A DNA stretch of 50,991 nucleotides from Candidatus Stackebrandtia faecavium (lineage in GTDB: Bacteria; Actinomycetota; Actinomycetes; Mycobacteriales; Micromonosporaceae). Positions within the stretch are counted from its first letter, which is position 1; the number at the start of each line of letters is the position of its first letter. The stretch is taken from assembly GCA_019112895.1 (NCBI GenBank), contig DXIM01000010.1, forward strand, positions 1 to 50,991. The letters run 5' to 3'. The notes below the pieces were generated by a model. It made no database searches. It saw only the letters and a list, made by a program, of their open reading frames with translations, and had not been told where the DNA came from. A program made the translations under genes and the position numbers. Below are positions 8,578 through 16,656 of the stretch, in pieces.

Positions 8578-8608
8578 ATAGTAGGTGTACTATCTCTCGC
8601 GGTAGATA
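8578..8608. promoter_or_regulatory. Two overlapping palindromes at the ABC exporter promoter (candidate operators)
   Basis: The first is ATAGTA-GGTG-TACTAT (8578-8593, perfect 6-bp arms). The second is TATCT (8591-8595) and AGATA (8604-8608) over 8 nt. TACTAT at 8588-8593 would itself serve as a -10 box, placing the transcript start near 8600 and making the palindrome a good repressor site. The small HTH protein encoded at the end of the operon is the obvious candidate ligand, which is an inference. Confidence 0.5.
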
Positions 8609-8628
8609 TACGCGAATTGGAGATACAC

Positions 8629-9558
8629 ATGTCCTCACCCGGACAGTCCAGCTCCGCACAACCCGCGGTCAGCGTTAGCGACCTGCGCATGCGTTACGGC
8701 ACCAAAGACGTGCTCAACGGAGTGTCCTTCGAGGTTCGACGCGGCGAAGTCCTCGCGCTGCTCGGCCCGAACGGAGCAGGCAAGACGACGACGATCGAGA
8801 TCCTCGAAGGCTTCCGATCTCGTTCCGCCGGTGACGTATCGGTCCTCGGCACCGACCCCGACAACGGGAACGAGGCCTGGCGGGCGCGCCTCGGCGTGGT
8901 CCTGCAATCGTGGCGGGATCACGGAAAATGGACCGTGCGCGAACTGCTCAAGCAACTACGGATGTACTACGAGCCCTACGGCAACCCCTGGCCCGTCGAC
9001 GAACTCATCGACGCGGTCGGCCTCGGTACGCACGCCAATAAACGCATCCAGGCGCTGTCCGGTGGGCAACGCCGCCGCCTCGACGTCGCCGTCGGGATCG
9101 TCGGCCGCCCGGAACTGCTCTTTTTGGATGAACCGACAGTCGGCTTCGACCCCCATGCCCGACAGGAGTTCCACGAGCTCATACATCAACTGTCCGACTT
9201 CGACAACACGACGATACTGCTCACGACGCATGACCTAGCCGAGGCGGAGAAACTCTCCGACCGCATATTGATACTCGCCGGCGGCGTCATCATCGCCAAC
9301 GGATCCGCGGAAGAACTGTCCCGCCAGGTCGCCAACGAAACCGAGGTGCGCTGGCGCTTCGACGGACAGATGCAGGTGCACTCCACCGCTGACGCCACAG
9401 CTTTCGTCCGGAAGCTGTTGGCCGAACACGACGACGGCATCAGCGACCTCGAGGTGCGCATGCCCACCCTGGAGACGACATATCTGGGGATGGTGCACAA
9501 GTTCGAGTCGGGCGAAACAGAAGACGCGCTGCGTCATTTCCAGGAGGCGAACCGATGA
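8629..9558 (+). CDS. ABC-2 type exporter ATP-binding protein
   Basis: A 309-residue ATPase of the drug/antibiotic-exporter type. Walker A is GPNGAGKTT (46-54), the signature [14 protein letters not shown] and Walker [13 protein letters not shown] are intact, and the switch histidine lies in [15 protein letters not shown]. The roughly 80-residue C-terminal extension is typical of this subfamily. The ATG at 8629 follows TTGGAGA, a good ribosome-binding site; the open frame extends 35 codons upstream but runs through the promoter palindromes. It overlaps the permease gene by 4 bp (ATGA) and is the first gene of a three-gene operon. The exported substrate is unknown. Confidence 0.92.
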   Translation: MSSPGQSSSAQPAVSVSDLRMRYGTKDVLNGVSFEVRRGEVLALLGPNGAGKTTTIEILEGFRSRSAGDVSVLGTDPDNGNEAWRARLGVVLQSWRDHGKWTVRELLKQLRMYYEPYGNPWPVDELIDAVGLGTHANKRIQALSGGQRRRLDVAVGIVGRPELLFLDEPTVGFDPHARQEFHELIHQLSDFDNTTILLTTHDLAEAEKLSDRILILAGGVIIANGSAEELSRQVANETEVRWRFDGQMQVHSTADATAFVRKLLAEHDDGISDLEVRMPTLETTYLGMVHKFESGETEDALRHFQEANR

Positions 9559-10403
9559 GTCGTACATGGACACCCTATAAAGCCGGGCTCCAACGTGGCC
9601 TGCTCGAAACGAAACACACGCTGACCTCGCCGGCCGACCTGATGGGGATGATCATGCCGACCGGTATCGCGTTGGCAGTTATCTTCTTCCTTCGTGGCGT
9701 CGATCTCGACGGCACATCGGTGTCGCTAGGTGCGATGTCGTTGCCGAGCCTGCTGGGTATGAACATCGTGTTCGGCGGCATGATCGGGGTCATCGGGAAG
9801 CTCGTCTCGGAACGCGAAGACGGCACGCTGCTGCGCAACAAGGCAGTCCCGGGAGGCATGACCGGTTACCTGCTCGGGTCGACCGTGTCGGTGGCGATGT
9901 TCGTCGTCATCGGAGTCGTCGCCGTCATGATCCCGGGTTTGCTGCTGTTCGACGGCGTCGCATTCAGCACGCCGGACGCCTGGTTGACGCTCACCTGGGT
10001 CCTATTGCTCGGCCTGACCGCGACCATGCCGATCGGCGCGATCTTCGGTTCACTCATTGAAAACCCGCGCGCTATAGGCCTGATCATGATGCCGATCATG
10101 GGCCTGGTGGGGATCTCCGGGATCTTCTACCCCATCACCGGACTGCCGGAATGGGTCCAGTGGATCGCGCAGGTCTTCCCGATGTATTGGCTCGGCCTCG
10201 GTATGCGTTCGGCGCTGCTGCCGGATACAGCGGCCGCCATCGAGATCGCGGGGTCGTGGCGCACAGTGGAGACCTTCCTCGCCTTGGCACTGTGGTCCGT
10301 CATCGGTTTGGTGTTCGCTCCGCGAATCCTACGCACAATGGCGCGCCGCGAATCGGGATCGGCCGTTGCCGACCGCCGTGAACGCGCCATATCGCAAAGG
10401 TGA
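9555..10403 (+). CDS. ABC-2 type exporter permease
   Basis: A 282-residue membrane protein with six predicted helices; the pattern of LVSEREDGTLLRNKAVPGG after the second helix is typical of ABC-2 permeases, as is GISGIFYPITGLPEWVQWIAQVFPMYW near the end. It forms the channel for the ATPase encoded immediately upstream, with which it overlaps by 4 bp. The C-terminal tail is basic and cytosolic. Such pairs export drugs, lipids or peptides; nothing here fixes which. Confidence 0.9.
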   Translation: MSRTWTPYKAGLQRGLLETKHTLTSPADLMGMIMPTGIALAVIFFLRGVDLDGTSVSLGAMSLPSLLGMNIVFGGMIGVIGKLVSEREDGTLLRNKAVPGGMTGYLLGSTVSVAMFVVIGVVAVMIPGLLLFDGVAFSTPDAWLTLTWVLLLGLTATMPIGAIFGSLIENPRAIGLIMMPIMGLVGISGIFYPITGLPEWVQWIAQVFPMYWLGLGMRSALLPDTAAAIEIAGSWRTVETFLALALWSVIGLVFAPRILRTMARRESGSAVADRRERAISQR

Positions 10404-10417
10404 GGTGACTGGCAGCG

Positions 10418-10654
10418 GTGAGCGACAGCGACATCGTCTACAACCGGATCGCAATGCTGCGTGCGGAGCGTGCCATCACGCGTCGGCAGCTGTCCGACGC
10501 CTTGGGCGTCCACTACCAAACCATCGGATACCTGGAGCGCGGCGAGTACAGTCCCAGCCTTCACCTAGCTCTTCGCATCGCCGAGCATTTCCAAGTGGAC
10601 GTCGAGGTCATCTTCTCGACCAAGCCGTTCCCACGCATCGGCAGTAACGAATAG
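10418..10654 (+). CDS. Small Cro/CI-type HTH transcriptional regulator
   Basis: A 78-residue DNA-binding protein. The XRE helix-turn-helix spans about residues 10-62 and includes TRRQLSDALGVHYQTIGYLERG, the classic second and third helices. Short members of this group act as homodimeric repressors. It starts with GTG at 10418, has AGGTGA upstream and lies 14 bp after the permease, so it is the last gene of the exporter operon and probably autoregulates it through the palindromes at 8578-8608. It ends three bases before the convergent hydroquinone reductase gene. Confidence 0.88.
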   Translation: MSDSDIVYNRIAMLRAERAITRRQLSDALGVHYQTIGYLERGEYSPSLHLALRIAEHFQVDVEVIFSTKPFPRIGSNE

Positions 10655-10657
10655 GCG

Positions 10658-11656
10658 CTACGCCTCGGCCGGCGCACCCGCGTCGGCCGACGGCGGCGTG
10701 CCATCACCGAACGGCTTACCACCCAAGGCTTCCCGCCCATGCGGCGCGGTGAAACCCGACAGGTCGGGGCCTTTCGGGACTATTCCTGTCGGGTTGATGT
10801 CCGAATGCACGACGTAGTAGTGCCGTTTAATGTGGTCGAAATCGACAGTATCGGTGAACCCCGGGGTCTGGTATAGATCCCGCGTGTACGCCCACAGGGC
10901 AGGCATCTCGCTCAACTTATTGCGGTTGCATTTGAAATGACCGTGATACACCGGGTCGAAACGCACCAAGGTGGTGAACAGGCGGATGTCGGCCTCGGTG
11001 ATCGTGTCGCCAACGAGGAAGCGCCGCCGGCTCAGCCGTTCCTCGAGCCAGTCGAGGCGCGCGAACACATCGTCGTATGCGGCTTCATACTTTTCCTGGT
11101 TGGTAGCGAAACCCGCACGATAAACACCATTGTTGAGGTCGCGATAAACCAGTTCGCTTACTTCGAGAATCTCATCACGATGCTTCTGCGGGAACAGATC
11201 CCAAGCTCCCGAACGGAAGTGCGTGGTCCATTCGGTCTCAAGGTCGAGAGTCATCTGCAGATAGTCATTGGTGACGAGCTTGCCGCTGGGAACGTCCACG
11301 ATCGCCGGCACGCTCACGCCGCCGTCGTACTGGGCGTCGCGCGCCGCATAGGCGTCGGCCAGGTATCTGATTCCCAAGACCGGGTCAACATTTCCCGGAT
11401 CCAATGTGAATCGCCAACTCTTCTCGTCTTGGATCGGGTCCGTGACCGCCAGCGACAACGCCGACTCGAGCCCGAGCAGACGCCGCACGACGAGCATACG
11501 GCTGGCCCACGGGCACGCCTTTGAGACCACGAGCCGATACCGGCCGGGCTCGACCGGCCATTGGGCGCCAGGCGCCGACACAATCCGGTCGTCAAAATGA
11601 CTGACGGACCGTTTGAATTCGCCCGTCTCGTCCGTGGAGTGGTTGTTGTCGACCAT
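10658..11656 (-). CDS. Glutathionyl/mycothiolyl-hydroquinone reductase (Xi-class GST fold)
   Basis: A 332-residue protein of the YqjG/ECM4 family. The catalytic CPW motif is at 48-50 (SKACPWASR). The C-terminal helical domain contains the conserved GVYRAGFATNQEKYEAA and ADIRLFTTLVRFDPVYHGHFKCN. These enzymes remove a thiol adduct from hydroquinones. Actinobacteria generally make mycothiol rather than glutathione, so the adduct handled here is probably S-mycothiolyl-hydroquinone; this is inference from taxonomy. The ATG at 11656 has GAAAGG about eight bases upstream and is preferred over the ATG two codons earlier. It is convergent with the HTH regulator. Confidence 0.88.
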   Translation of the reverse strand: MVDNNHSTDETGEFKRSVSHFDDRIVSAPGAQWPVEPGRYRLVVSKACPWASRMLVVRRLLGLESALSLAVTDPIQDEKSWRFTLDPGNVDPVLGIRYLADAYAARDAQYDGGVSVPAIVDVPSGKLVTNDYLQMTLDLETEWTTHFRSGAWDLFPQKHRDEILEVSELVYRDLNNGVYRAGFATNQEKYEAAYDDVFARLDWLEERLSRRRFLVGDTITEADIRLFTTLVRFDPVYHGHFKCNRNKLSEMPALWAYTRDLYQTPGFTDTVDFDHIKRHYYVVHSDINPTGIVPKGPDLSGFTAPHGREALGGKPFGDGTPPSADAGAPAEA

Positions 11657-11754
11657 GCCCATGACCTTTCGTTGCGGAACGATAGCTGTGCGACACAGCC
11701 TACGCGGCACAACCACCACTGTGCTCCAGCCACTGCACCCGCCGCGCGCACAAC

Positions 11755-13353
11755 TCAGTCGAGCAGAGTCACGGAGCTCACTTTCGCGCCGACCTCTTCG
11801 GCCAGCTTCGCCTGCAGGTCCGCGGGCGCTTCGGCGTCGATGGCCAACACCATCAACGCTTCGCCGCCCGGTTCGCGCCGCGACACCTGCATGCCAGCGA
11901 TGTTGATCTGGGAGTCGCCCAGCATGCTACCGATCAAGCCGACCACGCCCGGGCGGTCGCTGTAACGCAGCAACAACAACGGGCCCTCGGCCTCGATGTC
12001 GACGCCATACCCGTCGACGTCGATGATCTTGCGGGTTTCCTTGGGGCCCTGCGTTACCGTGCCGGACACAGTCACTCTGCTACCGTCGGCCAACGCGCCG
12101 CGCACGGTCACCTGGTTATGGAAGTCGGCGCCTTCTGGCGACGTGAACAGGCCGACGTCGACGCCGCGTTCGCTCGCCACGAGCGGCGCGTTGACATAGG
12201 TGACCTGCTCAGCGACATCAACGAACAGACCCTTGGTCGCGGCCAACTGCAGCACCGATACATCGCTGTCGGCGACTTCGCCGCGCACCTCGACCGTCAC
12301 CGATTGCACGGCCGCGTCCGACACTGCAGTGAACAGCTGTCCCATCCGCTCCGCCAACGGCAACAGCGGACGCACGTCCTCGTCGACGATCCCGCCGGAC
12401 TCCACATTCACCGCGTCGGGGACGAACTCGCCGGCAAGCGCCAGCCGGACGCTCTTGGCGACGGCCAAGCCCGCATTGTCTTGCGCTTCCCGCGTCGATG
12501 CGCCCAGGTGCGGGGTGACAACCACGTTGGGCAAACCGAACAACGGTGAATCTGTACACGGCTCCGAAGAGAAGACGTCGATACCGGCGCCGGCGACGGT
12601 GCCTTCGTGGAGTGCCTCCGCCAAGGCATGCTCGTCGATGAGGCCCCCGCGGGCGGCGTTGATGATGCGCACCTGCGGTTTCACCTTGCGCAGCTGCTCC
12701 TTACCAATGAGACCGAGCGTTTCGGGTGTCTTTGGCAGGTGTATCGAGATGAAGTCGGAGGTCATCAGCAAGTCGTCGAGGCTGGTGAGCCGGATGCCCA
12801 TCGCGGCCGCCCGTGCGGGCTGGACATATGGGTCGTAGGCAATGACATCGGTGTCGAAGGCGGCGATGCGGGAGGCGAACAGTTGCCCGATCTTGCCGAG
12901 CCCGACCACGCCGACAGTCTTATTGGCGATCTCGACGCCGCTGAACTCGGATCGTTTCCATTCGCCACGTTTCAACGACGCGTCGGCGGCCGCCGTGTTG
13001 CGGGCGGTCGCCAGCAGCAGTGCGACCGCTTGCTCCGCCGCGGACACGATGTTGGAAGTCGGGGCGTTGACGACCATGACGCCGCGGGCGGTCGCCGAGG
13101 CGACGTCCACGTTGTCTAGACCTACGCCGGCGCGGGCGATGACCTTCAGTTTCGGGCCCGCCTCAATCGCGGCAGCGTCGATGCGTGTGGCGCTTCGCAC
13201 CACGACCGCGTCAGCGCCGGCAAGCGCTGAATGCAGCGCAACCGTGTCGGTCCCGTCGATGGAATCGACCTCGAAATCGTGTTCGAGTACCGCTACTGCG
13301 CTGGGCGCGAGCTTATCGGCTATGACGACTGTGGGACGTGTGTGCGTGGTCAT
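11755..13353 (-). CDS. serA: D-3-phosphoglycerate dehydrogenase (long form with ACT domain)
   Basis: A 532-residue enzyme that oxidises 3-phosphoglycerate, the first step of serine synthesis. The NAD-binding motif is VGVVGLGKIGQLFA; the catalytic Arg is in INAARGG, Glu in FSSEPCT and His in TPHLGAST. After the dehydrogenase core comes the allosteric substrate-binding (ASB) domain and a C-terminal ACT domain (RPGVVGLIGSMLGDSQINIA), the architecture of the M. tuberculosis enzyme, which is feedback-inhibited by serine. ATG at 13353 has AGGAG upstream. A strong intrinsic terminator lies 70 bp upstream of the start, isolating it from the MFS gene. Confidence 0.96.
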   Translation of the reverse strand: MTTHTRPTVVIADKLAPSAVAVLEHDFEVDSIDGTDTVALHSALAGADAVVVRSATRIDAAAIEAGPKLKVIARAGVGLDNVDVASATARGVMVVNAPTSNIVSAAEQAVALLLATARNTAAADASLKRGEWKRSEFSGVEIANKTVGVVGLGKIGQLFASRIAAFDTDVIAYDPYVQPARAAAMGIRLTSLDDLLMTSDFISIHLPKTPETLGLIGKEQLRKVKPQVRIINAARGGLIDEHALAEALHEGTVAGAGIDVFSSEPCTDSPLFGLPNVVVTPHLGASTREAQDNAGLAVAKSVRLALAGEFVPDAVNVESGGIVDEDVRPLLPLAERMGQLFTAVSDAAVQSVTVEVRGEVADSDVSVLQLAATKGLFVDVAEQVTYVNAPLVASERGVDVGLFTSPEGADFHNQVTVRGALADGSRVTVSGTVTQGPKETRKIIDVDGYGVDIEAEGPLLLLRYSDRPGVVGLIGSMLGDSQINIAGMQVSRREPGGEALMVLAIDAEAPADLQAKLAEEVGAKVSSVTLLD

Positions 13354-13419
13354 GAAGGTGCGCTCCTAGTGGGCACGAAATTGCGTTGTTCAGACGATGG
13401 CCACGCTGCCATCGACACG

Positions 13420-13451
13420 AAAAATCCCCAGCTAGCGTCGCCGCAGCGGGG
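13420..13451 (-). terminator. Intrinsic terminator between the MFS exporter gene and serA
   Basis: On the minus strand the sequence CCCCGCT...AGC-T-GGGG forms a bulged GC stem with an inner GCG/CGC pairing and is followed by ATTTTTC. It lies about 85 bp after the MFS exporter stop and 70 bp before serA. It is most simply the end of the tetR-MFS operon; if a serA promoter lies further upstream it could act as an attenuator instead. Confidence 0.65.
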
Positions 13452-13534
13452 CGATTTGTATCGTATGTCGACTACGGGCAGGACCACGCACCGGGGGCGC
13501 TGTGAAACGCGCCATAACGTCGCTCGGCAGCCGT

Positions 13535-15088
13535 CTAGGCCTCTTCCACGGTGAGCCCGCGCGGGATGACGCACCACACGACTATTGCGGTGCCAATCAT
13601 GATGAGCCCGCCGACGAGTCCTGCCATACCGAGTCCATGAATAAAGGCAGCGTGGGCGGAGGCGATGACCCCATCCGGATCGGATAGACGTTCGGCTACT
13701 CGTATTGCGCCACCCAGCGACTCGCGCATCTGTTCCTGCTGGTCAGCGGTGATCCCCTGGGCCGTCAGTTCATGGGCCGACAAACCGGCGCGGTACATGA
13801 CTGCGGCGATGCTGCCGAGCGCGGCCACGCCGATCGCGCTGCCCACTTGGAAACTCGTCTCCTCCATTGCGGCCGCGTTGCCGGAACGCGCTTTCGGGGC
13901 CTGCGCCAGGATCACGGCAGAGCCAACCGCCAGAGTGGCGACACTGATACCCACAAGGGACTGCGAAACGGCCACGAGTCCGTAGCCCATCGAGTCCGAG
14001 CCCAGGTACAGCGAAGCGAAACCTATGCCTCCCACGAACAGGCCACCCGCCATGACGGCGCGTACGCCGATGCGTTCGGCGACGAGCGGCGCCAACGGAG
14101 ACAACACTCCGGACACGACCGCCAGCGGTAGGAGCCGGATTCCTGTCTCTATCGGCGAATAGTTCTCCACCAACTGCATCCATTGCGCCAACAACAACAG
14201 CGTCGCGGCCATTGCGATCGCCGACACGAATGCACCGATCAGTCCCGCAGTGATTCCACGGCGCCGCAGCAGCCCGAGATCCAGCAGCGGCCAGCGACTA
14301 CGCAGGCAACGGCGCACAAACCATCCCAACGCGACGAGACTGATCGCGGTACACGCCCACGCCGCGGGGTCGGTGATGCCGTCGCGTCCCCAGGCTTTGA
14401 TCGCGTACATCGCCGCTCCAACGCCGAGGATCGATAGAACGGTACTGAGCACATCCCACGGGATCGATTCCCCGCGCGTCTCCGGGAGTATCCACATGGC
14501 CACGAGGATGGCCACGACCATCACGGGCGTGTTGAAAAGGAATGCGGACCGCCAGCCGAACCCTTCCACAAGGAAGCCACCGACGATCGGCCCGAGGCCG
14601 GCACCGACGGCGGCCATAGTCGCCCAAATTCCGAGCGCAATGGCGCGTTCTTTCGCGTCGGCGAACAGGTCGCGGATCATCGACATCGTGGACGGCATGA
14701 TCAGCGCTCCGCCGATACCGAGTAGGCCCCGCAACACGATGAGACCTCCCGCGCTCGACACCACCAGCACAAGGAGCGGAAGGACCCCGAATACGGCATA
14801 TCCGACGACGAGCATGCGCCTGCGCCCGTATCGGTCGGCCGCGCTGCTGGCCGCTACGAGGAGCCCGGCGACGACCAGACCGTATATGTCGACCATCCAC
14901 AACAGTTGCGTGGAGCTGGTGGAGACCTCGGTACTGATCCGCGGCAGGGCCACATTCAGGATCGTGTTGTCCATCACCACGATCAACAGGCTGGCGCAAA
15001 GAACCCCCAGCCCAGCCCAGCGGCGCGGGTGGCCCTGATGGCCGCGTTCACGCGTGCGGGTTCGTTCGACGCCGGTCGCGATGCTCAT
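13535..15088 (-). CDS. MFS multidrug exporter, DHA2 (14-TMS) family
   Basis: A 517-residue proton-driven exporter. It begins with a basic cytosolic tail and then shows about fourteen hydrophobic helices. The family motif C-like DNTILNVALPRIS in helix 1 and motif A DRYGRRRML between helices 2 and 3 are intact. Family members expel dyes, quaternary ammonium compounds and antibiotics. The ATG at 15088 overlaps the stop of the upstream TetR gene by 4 bp (ATGA), which defines the start. Expression is therefore expected to be controlled by that repressor through the palindrome at 15653-15678. Confidence 0.92.
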   Translation of the reverse strand: MSIATGVERTRTRERGHQGHPRRWAGLGVLCASLLIVVMDNTILNVALPRISTEVSTSSTQLLWMVDIYGLVVAGLLVAASSAADRYGRRRMLVVGYAVFGVLPLLVLVVSSAGGLIVLRGLLGIGGALIMPSTMSMIRDLFADAKERAIALGIWATMAAVGAGLGPIVGGFLVEGFGWRSAFLFNTPVMVVAILVAMWILPETRGESIPWDVLSTVLSILGVGAAMYAIKAWGRDGITDPAAWACTAISLVALGWFVRRCLRSRWPLLDLGLLRRRGITAGLIGAFVSAIAMAATLLLLAQWMQLVENYSPIETGIRLLPLAVVSGVLSPLAPLVAERIGVRAVMAGGLFVGGIGFASLYLGSDSMGYGLVAVSQSLVGISVATLAVGSAVILAQAPKARSGNAAAMEETSFQVGSAIGVAALGSIAAVMYRAGLSAHELTAQGITADQQEQMRESLGGAIRVAERLSDPDGVIASAHAAFIHGLGMAGLVGGLIMIGTAIVVWCVIPRGLTVEEA

Positions 15089-15639
15089 GCAGCGATCCCC
15101 GTGCTGATCGTTTCGGACAGCAGCCTCTTGGCGTCGGACGCGGCGATGTCCCCGCAGCGAAGCGCCTCCCGCAGCCCGACCAGCATGCCAAACATGGCAT
15201 GGGCGAACCATGCGGCCGGCATGTCGCTGCGTAGCGCGTCGACTTTCTGCGCCCGAGCGTAAAAGTCCAGCTCGCGGTTTTGGAGTACTTCACCGGCGGC
15301 GATGATTTCGTCGTCGGCCTGCAACGACTGCTCGGTGAGCGTGAAGCCGTATTCGTCGGCATCGCGCACGAGTTCGGCGCACAGGGCGTCAAGCGCGGCG
15401 CGGCATTGCGCGAAGTCTCCGTCGCGGGCGGCGGCATCGATACCGGAGTCGTCGAGAGCGCGGCGCCACGATTCCAAGCTGAGATGACCGAGGTATGTCA
15501 CGAGGTCTTCACGGGTGGCGAAGTGTCGATGCAGCGTGGAGCGACTAACCCCTGCCCCGCGCGCGATCTCGCTCATCGAGGCGGCCGGGTTGACGTTCAG
15601 GAGGCGCAACGCCGCTGCCGCCACATTCTCGCTACCCAC
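15085..15639 (-). CDS. TetR-family transcriptional repressor
   Basis: A 184-residue regulator. The N-terminal HTH contains SMSEIARGAGVSRSTLHRHFATREDLV, and the remaining two thirds is the helical ligand-binding domain. GTG at 15639 is selected as start because GAGAGGAAAG precedes it and because TetR proteins begin about here; a longer open frame upstream would run through the operator. It overlaps the downstream DHA2 exporter by 4 bp, making a regulator-exporter operon. The ligand is unknown but probably a compound exported by the pump. Confidence 0.9.
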   Translation of the reverse strand: MGSENVAAAALRLLNVNPAASMSEIARGAGVSRSTLHRHFATREDLVTYLGHLSLESWRRALDDSGIDAAARDGDFAQCRAALDALCAELVRDADEYGFTLTEQSLQADDEIIAAGEVLQNRELDFYARAQKVDALRSDMPAAWFAHAMFGMLVGLREALRCGDIAASDAKRLLSETISTGIAA

Positions 15640-15652
15640 GTAGCTTTCCTCT

Positions 15653-15678
15653 CGTTTGAAACAAAGTTGTCTCAAACG
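15653..15678. promoter_or_regulatory. TetR operator upstream of tetR/MFS operon and near the divergent deacetylase
   Basis: This is a 26-bp near-perfect palindrome with outer arms CGTTTGA (15653-15659) and TCAAACG (15672-15678) and inner ACAA/TTGT; 22 of 26 positions are symmetric. It begins 13 bp upstream of the tetR start codon. Size and symmetry fit a QacR/TetR-like dimer-of-dimers site. The divergent PIG-L gene starts 120 bp away and might share control. Confidence 0.75.
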
Positions 15679-15798
15679 ATACATTTTTGTTCCATTCCGC
15701 GCGATATGACGTATGCAACCGTCTCCGCCACCGTCGTCGTAGGACACAACTTCTGCGAAGCGCCCTAGACTGCAGTTGCGCACGACCGAGGGGGCAAC

Positions 15799-16530
15799 AT
15801 GAACGATTCGACATCACCGCTGGCGGAACTTCGCGAGGACAATTGGCAACGCGCGCTGGCGATCGTGGCCCATCCCGACGACCTCGAATACGGGGCCGCG
15901 GGGGCCATAGCCCGGTGGACGCGTATGGGTAAAGAGGTCGGTTACCTGCTGGCTTCCCAAGGCGAAGCGGGCATGGACAACACCCATCCACGGCAGGCCG
16001 GGCCACTGCGCGTCGCCGAGCAGATCGCCGCGGCCGAAGCCGTTGGGGTCTCCAAGGTCGACTTTCTCGACTATCCCGACGGCTTGATCGAAAACAGCAT
16101 CGAGTTGAGGCGAGACCTCGCTGCAGCAATCCGCGTCGCACAACCGCAGCTGGTGATCACCATCAACCATCACGACTCATGGGGGCCCGGCACACTCAAT
16201 ATGGCCGACCACCGCCATGTGGGCACCGCGGCGATCGACGCGGTGCGTGATGCGGCAAACCGCTGGCTGTTCACGGAGAGCTCCGAACCCCCGTGGTCCG
16301 GCGTCCACACCGTCGCGGTCGCCGGTTCCATCCACGCGACCCACGCCGTCGACATTTCGGACACCCTCGACGCCGCCATCGCATCGCTGGCGTGCCATCG
16401 GCAATACTTGGAATCGCTTGGCGACCATGCCATGTCCGACCCGGAGGATTTCCTGCGTGGCCTCGCGCTGCAGACGGGCCAACGCTTCGGTTCGCGCCCA
16501 GCGGCCGCTTTCGAGCTCATCGGCATGTGA
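15799..16530 (+). CDS. PIG-L/LmbE family zinc deacetylase
   Basis: A 243-residue member of the N-acetylglucosaminyl deacetylase superfamily that includes MshB (mycothiol synthesis) and Mca (mycothiol S-conjugate amidase). The zinc-binding motif AHPDD is at 24-28, and the second metal/catalytic histidine region NMADHRHVGTAAIDAV is present. The enzyme is somewhat shorter than MshB (about 290) and Mca, so a precise role cannot be assigned. The ATG at 15799 follows a GAGGGGGC ribosome-binding site, and TAGACT upstream could be its -10 box. It is divergent from the tetR-exporter operon. Confidence 0.85.
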   Translation: MNDSTSPLAELREDNWQRALAIVAHPDDLEYGAAGAIARWTRMGKEVGYLLASQGEAGMDNTHPRQAGPLRVAEQIAAAEAVGVSKVDFLDYPDGLIENSIELRRDLAAAIRVAQPQLVITINHHDSWGPGTLNMADHRHVGTAAIDAVRDAANRWLFTESSEPPWSGVHTVAVAGSIHATHAVDISDTLDAAIASLACHRQYLESLGDHAMSDPEDFLRGLALQTGQRFGSRPAAAFELIGM

Positions 16531-16656
16531 TTTTTGAGACCGCCTTTAAGCAGGTGGTTGGTGTTACGAATGTTACGATTCGGATTCCGTCTGCCATAAA
16601 AACTCTGCTTCCGTAAGCCGTCGCAAGGCTTTGATTCACGATACGGATGGACAACC

